Shown here piece by piece: positions 14,508 through 21,198 of a DNA stretch of 29,252 nt. The stretch is from an uncultured Acetatifactor sp. (GTDB lineage Bacteria; Bacillota; Clostridia; Lachnospirales; Lachnospiraceae): assembly GCA_910584235.1 (NCBI GenBank), contig CAJTZD010000046.1:1-29252 (forward strand), given 5' to 3'. Position numbers and translations under genes: made by a program. Under the pieces are notes generated by a model that was not told the origin of the DNA, did not search any database, and was given only the letters and a program-made list of their open reading frames with translations. Every line of letters starts with the position of its first letter. The stretch's first letter is position 1.

Positions 14508-16209
14508 CGTTGTCCTCAGGCAGCTTTGCCTGACCATGAGAGCGCAGCTGATGCAGTACCGGGGCGCTTCCGAAGAAGAACTGCGGGAAATCTTCGGAGA
14601 GGCCCTTTCCTGCACTGTGCCTGACATTGCTTTGGGGAAATGGTGCGGGAGCCTGCTTGCCGTGCAGGAGTGGAACCTGCTGGCGGAATACATCCGTTGC
14701 GGCGGGGACGCGGGACCTGTGGCCGGGGGAGAAGCCTCTGACCCTTATGCCGTCCGGGCCATGGAGAAGCTGCTGGAGGCAGTGCGCGCCTCTTCCAAGG
14801 ATGTCTACAGCCGCGCCAAAATATGCCCCAAGGCAGCGTACTACCTGTGCCTGGAACAGCTGAAAGCGCAGCCGGAACCGTCTGCCGCCGTCTGCCGCCG
14901 GCTCCTGCAGATATGCGCGGAAGCCGTGGAGGATCTGCGCTCCTGCATGCGGATGTACTGGCTGTGCGAACTGCTGGAGCTTATGGAGAGGATCCTGGTC
15001 ATGCTTGCAGGCCTTTCTCTGGCTGAATCAGGGGAGCGTGCCACGGCATCTTTCGAACTGGCATGGGACAGGCTCAGGCAGAAGACGGCGCAGCAGCAAA
15101 GTATGGCGGAAGCGGCAGCATACAGCGTGGAGGACATGGCGGCTATGGGAATGCCGGACGATGCGGAGAGCCTGGCACTGCTGACCGGTCAGATCAGGCA
15201 ATGGCGGGAGGTTCTGACGGGGCTGTATCGGGAGTGTGGCGTATCGGAGCATATGGAGAACTGCTGTTACCTGTACAGCCAGACCCAGAACTACCGCATC
15301 GGCGACGTGGTGCGCAGGCGCCGCAGGATGCTAGGCATGTCAGTGCAGGAACTCTGCCAGGGTATCTGCAGCGAGAAGACCCTCAGGCGCCTGGAGAACA
15401 ATAAGATGAAGACCCAGCGGGCTATCTGGAGGGAGCTGTTCTGCAGGCTGGGGCTGTCGCCGGAGTGCAAAAGGGAAAGCGTTGTCACGGAACGGCACGA
15501 AGTAATAAACATGTACCGCAGCGCGAAAGACGCATTGAATAACCGGGAGACGGAAAAAGTCCATCGGCTGCTGCAGCAGATGAAAGAAGCACTTGACGAA
15601 GAAATTCCGGCTAACAGACAGGAACTGAAGCATATGGAGTGCCTGTGCAGGCTTCATAAGCAAGTGATCAGCGCAGAAGAATGTGCAGCCGGGATCAAAG
15701 AAGCACTGCAGTATAGTGTTCCGCTGGAGAGCATAAAGAGGGCGAAAGACGGAACGGACATCTATCTGACCTGCGCAGAACTAGAATGCCTGTATAATAT
15801 TGCAATGAAATCTAAAGATAAGGAGGAAGAACTAAATATAGAATTGCTGGAGAGCATCGCCAGGCAGTGCATGCCAGAAGACAGCATTCATACATATATT
15901 AACGTATATGAATTGATTATGAACGGCGTGGCAAGCCGCCTGGGGGATGCGGGGGACTATGAGAAGTCCACAGAAATCAGCGAGAGGGTTATGCGGGAAT
16001 GTCTGTCTGCACGGAGGATGGGCATGCTTGCCTCAAGCCTGTACAACAGGCTTTGGAACAAGATGGAGGAAGTCAAAAAGGGCACTTCCGCAGAACCTGG
16101 CATTTCCGCTGCTCAGGAACTGCAGAAGTGCATACAGCTTGCAAGGCTTTGCAAAAGGACATTTTTTGAAAAATTTTATTATGACAAGTTACACACTGAT
16201 TGGTCGTAA
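14176..16209 (+). CDS. Large regulator with two HTH regions and TPR-like helices (677 aa), RRNPP-like
   Basis: Residues about 8-62 form an XRE-like helix-turn-helix (FLTGMRTGQNVTLEQLGWGL, then SRIEAGERLPDK). A second similar unit lies at about 371-428 (NYRIGDVVRRRRRMLGMSV, then RRLENNKMKTQ). The segments between and after are helical with paired-helix character like TPR repeats (for example EAERLLQLLEQE, HRLLQQMKEALDEE). One HTH plus TPR repeats is the plan of peptide-sensing RRNPP regulators (Rgg, PlcR); two HTH units in one chain is unusual. The ribosome site is AAAGGG, 5 bases before the ATG. It directly abuts the stop of a small secreted-peptide-like gene on the other strand and precedes the peptide locus, which it may control. 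Its composition is GC-rich, unlike the locus it precedes. Confidence 0.7.
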   Translation: MQRKEKICFHNFLTGMRTGQNVTLEQLGWGLYSADMLSRIEAGERLPDKMTRDRLMERLGFEDDGFEDYLQPDEYDLWELRDRLVRAVDAGDVPEAERLLQLLEQEDTEENVVLRQLCLTMRAQLMQYRGASEEELREIFGEALSCTVPDIALGKWCGSLLAVQEWNLLAEYIRCGGDAGPVAGGEASDPYAVRAMEKLLEAVRASSKDVYSRAKICPKAAYYLCLEQLKAQPEPSAAVCRRLLQICAEAVEDLRSCMRMYWLCELLELMERILVMLAGLSLAESGERATASFELAWDRLRQKTAQQQSMAEAAAYSVEDMAAMGMPDDAESLALLTGQIRQWREVLTGLYRECGVSEHMENCCYLYSQTQNYRIGDVVRRRRRMLGMSVQELCQGICSEKTLRRLENNKMKTQRAIWRELFCRLGLSPECKRESVVTERHEVINMYRSAKDALNNRETEKVHRLLQQMKEALDEEIPANRQELKHMECLCRLHKQVISAEECAAGIKEALQYSVPLESIKRAKDGTDIYLTCAELECLYNIAMKSKDKEEELNIELLESIARQCMPEDSIHTYINVYELIMNGVASRLGDAGDYEKSTEISERVMRECLSARRMGMLASSLYNRLWNKMEEVKKGTSAEPGISAAQELQKCIQLARLCKRTFFEKFYYDKLHTDWS

Positions 16210-16407
16210 TTATGCTTTAACTTTATCAAAATCCGGTTCATCGTTCAGCGGCTTGAATTCAGGCTCCCCTCCGGGAACCTCCTCGTCCTCTGCCGTGGAA
16301 GATTCCGGCGGGTACGGAGTCGGCGCTGTTGGCCCTGGCAGCGGAAGCATGCCAATGGAAAGAGCAAAAACAGCAGTAATGATTGCTTCTCTGAAATTCT
16401 TTTTCAT
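16210..16407 (-). CDS. Small secreted-peptide-like protein (65 aa), tail-to-tail with the regulator
   Basis: The ATG at 16407 has an AAAGGGA site 8 bases upstream. The protein starts MKKNFREAIITAVFALSIGM, a basic N-terminus and hydrophobic helix like a signal peptide or one membrane span, then a proline-rich joint (PLPGPTAPTPYPP) and an acidic tail (SSTAEDEEVPGGEPE ... DEPDFDKVKA). Its stop codon is the very next base after the regulator's stop, so the two genes converge without a gap. Small exported propeptides next to RRNPP regulators are often their cognate signals, so this is a candidate pheromone precursor; that is inference. It could also be a small membrane protein of other function. 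Confidence 0.5.
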   Translation of the reverse strand: MKKNFREAIITAVFALSIGMLPLPGPTAPTPYPPESSTAEDEEVPGGEPEFKPLNDEPDFDKVKA

Positions 16408-16488
16408 GTTGATAATCCCTTTTACTTCGTTTTTTCTATATTTGAAGAAACATACGTCTTAATTATAACAGAAGTATAAAAGCCGGAC

Positions 16489-16585
16489 AAGGGACAGAGT
16501 TGTCAAAAATCGACAAATCTTTTTTGACAACTCTGTCCCTTGAAAAATGGCCTTATGCCGTGATAAGCTATTTTTGCATGAGTAA
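16489..16585 (+). repeat. ~97-bp hairpin repeat, left copy (REP/MITE-like)
   Basis: AAGGGACAGAGTTGTCAAAAA is mirrored by TTTTTTGACAACTCTGTCCC, giving a long stem over 16489-16541. A second small dyad, CTTAT-GCCGTG-ATAAG, follows (16552-16567). The whole unit recurs at 24460-24555 in the same orientation. It lies between the regulator and the first BtrH-like gene. It may also act as a terminator for either side. No open frame is inside, so it looks like a non-autonomous mobile or REP-like palindrome. Confidence 0.75.
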
Positions 16586-16675
16586 TATTCAAAAAGTGCT
16601 GCCTCAGAAACTCTGAAAGAAAGTAGAAAAGTATACCATACAGGAAGTGGAATTATCTTACAGGAGAAGAAGTAA

Positions 16676-17683
16676 ATGGCTAATATGATTAAACTGCCGC
16701 TAAAGGAGTCTTTTACAGTTACCTTTCCGAAAGATGCCAATGCAGTGTCCATATTATTGAATTATCCGAGGGCATATTTCTGGCTGATGAATTGTTTTAT
16801 CCAGTTAACCTGTTGGGGAAATCAGTATTTGGATTATTACGATTTTTACTATAGAAACTGCATGCTGCTGTCTTACCAGCGGATTAAGGCGGAATTGGCA
16901 GAACAGATGGAAAGGGGAGTGACCGGCTTCATCAAAAATGCTTTAGCCAAAGGCTACTATGTTGTCCTGCCGGTAGAAACACAATACATCGGTCAATATG
17001 ATTTTAAGGCAGTACATGACATGATGATATACGGATACAACGATGCAGGCTTTTTTGATATTGCAGATAATTTCTCCGGGGGAAAATATAGGAAAGCCGT
17101 TTGCAGTACAGAAGAATTAAGGGAGGCTATAAGCAGGATAAATGATCCGGACACCTGGACGGGAGGGTTCGAGGGGACGATTGAATTGTTGTCTTACAGA
17201 GATGACGACAGGGCAAATTTTGAGTTATACCGTGTGATAGAATCTCTTCAGGATTACCTGGCATCCCGGGCAACGAGCAGATGGGATGTGAATCTTGGTA
17301 TAAAGTGGGATTCTGATGAAATAAAAAACAGATGTTTTGGAATGCAGTGTTATGATGGGATATTCCAAAATATAAGGATTGCTAGGGAGCAGGGAGGCTT
17401 TGCAGGGAGCGGCCACAGGGCGCTGTTTTTGGAACAGGAACATAAGAGGATAATGGAACTGCGGTTGGCATGGATGAAAGAGAGGTATCCGATTTCGGAC
17501 GACATTATAGCAAAATATCATACAATAGCTGATTGGAGTTGTGTAGCAATGCGTTTAAAATTGAAGCATGACGTAACAGGAGATGAAAAGCTGCTTAACA
17601 GGATAGAAGAGTACTACAAACTAATTCGAGATAAAGAAATGGGGGTTTTGCCAGAGGTGATAAGTGAATTAGAAAATTATTGA
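16676..17683 (+). CDS. BtrH/papain-like protein 1 of the peptide locus (335 aa)
   Basis: AGGAGA lies 8 bases before the ATG. I do not recognise a named family with certainty. The block GYYVVLPVETQYIG ... HDMMIYGYNDAGFFDIADN (about 98-140) resembles the core of the BtrH N-terminal / C39-like papain fold: a hydrophobic strand, then His followed by a (V/I)YGY(D/N)D strand and a DN turn. The paralogue at 23068-24026 has the same blocks, including GKYR and a C(S/T).EE(L/M)R motif. An upstream catalytic cysteine is not clearly conserved between the two; NCFIQLTC (residues 39-46) is the candidate here. BtrH transfers an acyl group from an acyl carrier protein in butirosin synthesis, and an acyl-carrier-like gene follows here. 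Possible roles are acyl transfer to the peptide, or leader cleavage. Composition is intermediate between flanks and island. Confidence 0.5.
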   Translation: MANMIKLPLKESFTVTFPKDANAVSILLNYPRAYFWLMNCFIQLTCWGNQYLDYYDFYYRNCMLLSYQRIKAELAEQMERGVTGFIKNALAKGYYVVLPVETQYIGQYDFKAVHDMMIYGYNDAGFFDIADNFSGGKYRKAVCSTEELREAISRINDPDTWTGGFEGTIELLSYRDDDRANFELYRVIESLQDYLASRATSRWDVNLGIKWDSDEIKNRCFGMQCYDGIFQNIRIAREQGGFAGSGHRALFLEQEHKRIMELRLAWMKERYPISDDIIAKYHTIADWSCVAMRLKLKHDVTGDEKLLNRIEEYYKLIRDKEMGVLPEVISELENY

Positions 17684-17775
17684 CTCGGAAGATGGAATAC
17701 AGCCAAAGCTATGCGAAGAGTGTGTGGTATCAAATAGGGGCTCATAAGGAAAATGAGAAAAGTGCCAACGATTAC

Positions 17776-17805
17776 TTGATACAAGCATACTAATATTGAT
17801 ATTAT
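17776..17805 (+). promoter_or_regulatory. Possible internal promoter before the acyl-carrier-like gene
   Basis: TTGATA (17776-17781) and TATTAT (17800-17805) are 18 bases apart, in the 178-base gap between the first BtrH-like gene and the acyl-carrier-like gene. In AT-rich DNA such matches arise easily, so this is weak. Confidence 0.35.
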
Positions 17806-17861
17806 CAAAAAAGCGTATAATAAAAGTATTGGATTATACTTTAGGAAGGATTGTTCTCAAA

Positions 17862-18158
17862 ATGGAAAAGCAAATATACAATTTTTTGGAAGAAAAGTTG
17901 CACAGTCTTGTTGGGTTGAACAGTGAGGATATAAAAATGGATATGAAATTGGATGCTCCACCAATAAGCATATCTTCATATGATATAGTACAGTTGTATG
18001 CAGAAATGGAAGAATACTTTTCTGTACGTATTCCGGACGAATATCTGTTTATAAATAAAATTGAGGATATAGTAAAGATGGTTAATGATTTGATAAAAAA
18101 GAATATAGTATACCAGCGTAAAATAGATGAGTTAAAAAATAAACTGTTTGAGGAATGA
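17862..18158 (+). CDS. Acyl-carrier-related protein of the peptide maturation locus (98 aa)
   Basis: An acidic, helical protein of acyl-carrier size. SSYDIVQLYAEMEEYFSVRIPDEYLFINKIEDIVKMV aligns in order with the ACP pattern DSLDxVELxxxLEExFxIxIPDExxxxxxTVxDxVxxI. The residue in the position of the phosphopantetheine serine is Ser39, in S-S-Y-D in place of D-S-L-D, so attachment of the cofactor is possible but the motif is degenerate. The last 20 residues are a lysine-rich helix beyond the usual ACP end. I chose the ATG at 17862 (AAGGA 12 bases upstream); an earlier TTG opens a longer frame without support. TIGRFAM, as I recall it, defines an acyl-carrier-related protein in clostridial Cys-rich peptide maturation clusters, which fits. 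Confidence 0.7.
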   Translation: MEKQIYNFLEEKLHSLVGLNSEDIKMDMKLDAPPISISSYDIVQLYAEMEEYFSVRIPDEYLFINKIEDIVKMVNDLIKKNIVYQRKIDELKNKLFEE

Positions 18159-18221
18159 AGGACAAAGACAAAAATAACTCTACTTGATTTGTACACCATA
18201 ATCAGGGGATGGGAGCATAAA

Positions 18222-19511
18222 ATGAGATGGTCAATATACGTTGTGTGCTTTGAGTTTGATGATTCGGTGATGCTTTATAAGAGCATTACGGATGGCTTGT
18301 TTGAATTGCCTATAAATGAATATAAGGCCATAAAAGTTTTTTTGGAGAACGGGGATGGTAGATATTTATCAGACATCACAAAGAAACATATTTCGGAGTT
18401 GTATTTAAATAAAATAATAGTCGATGATAATATAGATGAGGCGAAATTATTTAAAAATGAGTATTTAAAGAGGGCTGCTGAAGCTGAAACAGGAACAGTT
18501 TATTTTGCTCCGTCCTTTCTCTGTAATTTGAAATGTACCTATTGCATTATTGGAGAAAGGATAAATCATGCTTGTCATGAGAAATACATGCAGAGTTCTG
18601 TTGTCGAAAACAGCGCGGAATATGTATATAAAACAACAGTAAGAAAAGGGATTAAGAAACTGAATATTATTTTGTATGGAGGAGAACCTATTCTTGCGCA
18701 TACAAGTAATGTTTTGTTTATTAATAAAATGACAGAACTAAATTATGACCAGAAGATTCGTATTAGGTATACATTGGTTACAAATGGTTATGAGATGCCA
18801 GAGGATGTTATAAATGAACTGCTTGACTTGGGAGTAGATAATCTTCAAGTTACTTTAGATGGCCCTGCATACATTCATGATGCAAGAAGAATTGGAGCGC
18901 AAGGGGAGAAAACATTTGATGTTATTTTGCAGCATTTATGTGAATTCAGCTTAAAATTTAAAAGTGTCGTTATAAGAATAAATGTTGATAACACGAATGT
19001 AGGAAGTATATGCGAACTGATAGATATATTAAAAGATAGGGAATTAAACAAGCACTGTATTCTGCACCTTAATCTGGTCGATCCCTCAGGCTATAGTGAT
19101 GCAAGCGGATATAACGATGAGACAACAAATTATTTTGATGAAATCTATAGATATGCTTATTTTAAGGGATTTCGTGTTGCACCGTGGAGAAGATATTGTT
19201 CTATGTTTGATAAGATGTATTTGGCTATAGATTCGAAGGGGAATATTTATAATTGTCCAAATTATATGGATGTTATGGAAAAGATTGTCGGTAATGTGTG
19301 TGACTTAAAATATGATGACGCTATAAATTTTGGACTTGATGATAGATGTGTAGGATGCTGCTTTGTTGGCATTTGTAACGGAGGATGCGAGGTGATGAGA
19401 CAGAACTCAAATGTTGGTACGGATTATTGCTTTAAAAACGTCAACTACCAAATGACAAAAAGCTATTTTGGAGCAAGATATCATAGGTTTAGCGACAAAT
19501 TTGTTAATTAA
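18222..19511 (+). CDS. Radical SAM/SPASM peptide maturase 1 (429 aa)
   Basis: The iron-sulfur motif CNLKCTYC is at C101, C105 and C108. LYGGEP (the GGE that contacts SAM), VTNGY and LDGP follow in the normal barrel order. The C-terminal SPASM region begins near residue 345 (CPNYMDV) and includes CVGCCFVGICNGGC at 376-389 and a last DYCF, enough cysteines for extra auxiliary clusters. The first 90 residues form a separate N-terminal domain, winged-helix-like, that could bind the leader (a RRE-type role). The ATG at 18222 has GGGAG 6 bases upstream; a TTG at 18189 is the longer alternative. Enzymes of this kind make thioether, C-C or similar bonds in RiPP precursors. The precursor gene follows by 18 bases. 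Confidence 0.88.
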   Translation: MRWSIYVVCFEFDDSVMLYKSITDGLFELPINEYKAIKVFLENGDGRYLSDITKKHISELYLNKIIVDDNIDEAKLFKNEYLKRAAEAETGTVYFAPSFLCNLKCTYCIIGERINHACHEKYMQSSVVENSAEYVYKTTVRKGIKKLNIILYGGEPILAHTSNVLFINKMTELNYDQKIRIRYTLVTNGYEMPEDVINELLDLGVDNLQVTLDGPAYIHDARRIGAQGEKTFDVILQHLCEFSLKFKSVVIRINVDNTNVGSICELIDILKDRELNKHCILHLNLVDPSGYSDASGYNDETTNYFDEIYRYAYFKGFRVAPWRRYCSMFDKMYLAIDSKGNIYNCPNYMDVMEKIVGNVCDLKYDDAINFGLDDRCVGCCFVGICNGGCEVMRQNSNVGTDYCFKNVNYQMTKSYFGARYHRFSDKFVN

Positions 19512-19529
19512 ATGAAAGGAGGCTATATT

Positions 19530-19697
19530 ATGTTCTTAAGTGAAAATGGAGGTTTTATCAAACTTCAGGGCGTGCTGGATGAGGATGAACTCGATCCGCA
19601 GAAAGTAGGCTGTTATGCATGTCACAGCTGTCAGTGTAATGTCAACGATGGCTGCCAGACATGTCAAAGCTGTCAGTCGTGTAACATCAGTTGCTGA
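19530..19697 (+). CDS. Cysteine-rich RiPP precursor peptide (55 aa, nine Cys)
   Basis: AAAGGAGG, the best ribosome site in the locus, sits 7 bases before the ATG at 19530. The leader region, residues 1-27 (MFLSENGGFIKLQG then VLDEDELDPQKVG), is acidic. The core from residue 28 has all nine cysteines at 28, 31, 34, 36, 42, 45, 48, 51 and 55, mostly as C-x-x-C steps (CQTCQSCQSC). There is no double-glycine cleavage motif in the classical place; VG precedes the first Cys. Size, Cys density and flanking radical SAM genes fit the clostridial CLI_3235-type 'bacteriocin' precursors that I recall from TIGRFAM. A hairpin follows at 19714-19731, which should give more precursor message than downstream message. 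The mature structure is unknown. Confidence 0.88.
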   Translation: MFLSENGGFIKLQGVLDEDELDPQKVGCYACHSCQCNVNDGCQTCQSCQSCNISC

Positions 19698-19713
19698 AGC
19701 GCAGAAAAAAGGG

Positions 19714-19731
19714 GCGGCAAAATTTTGCCGC
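19714..19731 (+). terminator. Attenuating hairpin after the precursor gene
   Basis: A perfect 18-base palindrome, GCGGCAAAATTTTGCCGC, lies 16 bases beyond the precursor stop and is followed by a T-rich stretch with breaks (TTCTATATGTTATT). This is a partial terminator in the position where many RiPP operons keep precursor RNA high and maturase RNA low. Confidence 0.7.
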
Positions 19732-19764
19732 TTCTATATGTTATTGACGAGTATGTGGTGAAAA

Positions 19765-21198
19765 ATGAATAATTTTAAAAATGCAAATTTTTATTTGTTT
19801 TCTTTTAATGATAAAAAGTATATTCTGGATTATATCAACATTTTTTATTCTGAAATTTCTCAGAATCTTTACAATGAATTTGCTGATATTGAGAAAAAAG
19901 GATTGGCCAGATATATTGCTGATATGCGTAATGAGTCAAAGGGAAGAAATCAAAAAACGATACAATTTCTATATGAGCAAGATATTTTCTTTTCAAAACG
20001 CATAATCCAGACGGCAAGAACATATGATGAGGCATTTTTGACGATGGCCCCGATTCATGAATGTAATCTACAGTGTAAATATTGTTTTGCGAAACAGGGG
20101 GAAAATTACATAAATGAAGAAAGGTTTATGTCAGAGGAAAAGCTCGCAGAAGCATTAGAATATTTATATTTCGATTATTTTAGAGAAATTAATGAGTTTC
20201 GATTTGATTTTGTGAGCGGAGGAGAACCGTTACTTGGATTTGAAAATATTCAGGCTGTCGTTAAAAAATGTGAAGAGTTCAGAAAAAGAGGAAAAAAGAC
20301 AAAGTTCTGGCTCTGCACAAACGGTACTATAAATAAGAAGCAAATTTTTGAATTTCTAGATAATCATGGGTTTAATTTAGGGATTAGTTTAGATGGTCTT
20401 AAAAAAGATAATGATATATATCGAACTTTTAAAGATGGCGTAAGTTCTTATGCGATGGTAGTAGATACTTTGAAAGACATTTTGACTGGGGATAATTATA
20501 CGAGGAGATTTAAAAATATATGGGGATTGGTAGTAATAACATCCGAAACACATAGTTTGGTTGAAATTCTGAAGCATCATAAAGGAATAGGCTTAAAAAG
20601 GGTACAAATGCGAATCGTGAGGACTACAGAAGTATATGGATTAAATGATATAACATTTTGTGTGTATAAAAACCTATATGACGAATTATTTGCTTTCTTT
20701 GTCAATCAATTTCGAAAAGGCAATATTGAGTATGTAGAAATGATTTCTAATGATAATGATTATTTGGGTAAGATTATGCGAAGAATAATTCTAAGACGAA
20801 TTGTGACTAATCGGTGTCAGGCTGGGAAAAATAAGGTGAGTCTGACTGCAAATGGACAGCTGTTTCCGTGCGACAGCTTTGTGGGGGAGGAAAGATATTG
20901 TATCGGTAATGCACTAAAACGAGAACGTTACAATGGAGTATTAGAAGAAATATATGTGGATAGTGTCTCAATGTGTTCCCAATGTTGGGCGAGATATATT
21001 TGTGGGGGAGATTGTTATCATAATTCTTTTCTGATGAAGCAAAATGTTCAAGACATAGATGGAATGTTCTGCAAATTACAGAAATATTTAATAGAACAAA
21101 CCATTGTAATGTATTGCCAAATGAATGAAATAGATTCTGCCTTATTTGCTAGACTGACGAGAAAAATTGAAATTAGTACGCGAGAGGGAGTTAATTAA
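19765..21198 (+). CDS. Radical SAM/SPASM peptide maturase 2, CcpM-like (477 aa)
   Basis: CNLQCKYC is at C100, C104 and C107, followed by FVSGGEPLL, CTNGT and SLDG in barrel order. The SPASM part runs from about residue 351 (CQAGKNK, then GQLFPCDSFVG) through CSQCWARYICGGDC at 403-416 to a late FCKL, a seven-cysteine pattern as in sactipeptide and quinohemoprotein-type maturases. The N-terminal 90 residues hold an FNDKKYILD-type strand region that could recognise the leader. It differs strongly from the first enzyme, so the two probably do separate steps or different cysteines. It starts 34 bases after the hairpin, with only a weak ribosome site (GTGGTG), again consistent with lower expression. 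TIGRFAM 'Cys-rich peptide radical SAM maturase CcpM' is my best guess for its family. It stops directly before the exporter ATG. Confidence 0.88.
   Translation: MNNFKNANFYLFSFNDKKYILDYINIFYSEISQNLYNEFADIEKKGLARYIADMRNESKGRNQKTIQFLYEQDIFFSKRIIQTARTYDEAFLTMAPIHECNLQCKYCFAKQGENYINEERFMSEEKLAEALEYLYFDYFREINEFRFDFVSGGEPLLGFENIQAVVKKCEEFRKRGKKTKFWLCTNGTINKKQIFEFLDNHGFNLGISLDGLKKDNDIYRTFKDGVSSYAMVVDTLKDILTGDNYTRRFKNIWGLVVITSETHSLVEILKHHKGIGLKRVQMRIVRTTEVYGLNDITFCVYKNLYDELFAFFVNQFRKGNIEYVEMISNDNDYLGKIMRRIILRRIVTNRCQAGKNKVSLTANGQLFPCDSFVGEERYCIGNALKRERYNGVLEEIYVDSVSMCSQCWARYICGGDCYHNSFLMKQNVQDIDGMFCKLQKYLIEQTIVMYCQMNEIDSALFARLTRKIEISTREGVN

Noticed and set aside
16586..16675. A dedicated promoter for the first BtrH-like gene
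   Set aside because: Only poor -35/-10 combinations are present; the operon may be read from further upstream or need an activator, so I did not annotate one.
17692..17793. A 33-aa ORF (MEYSQSYAKSVWYQIG...) between the first BtrH-like gene and the acyl-carrier-like gene
   Set aside because: No properly spaced ribosome site, no cysteines or leader features like the precursor, and short ORFs are expected by chance in this gap.
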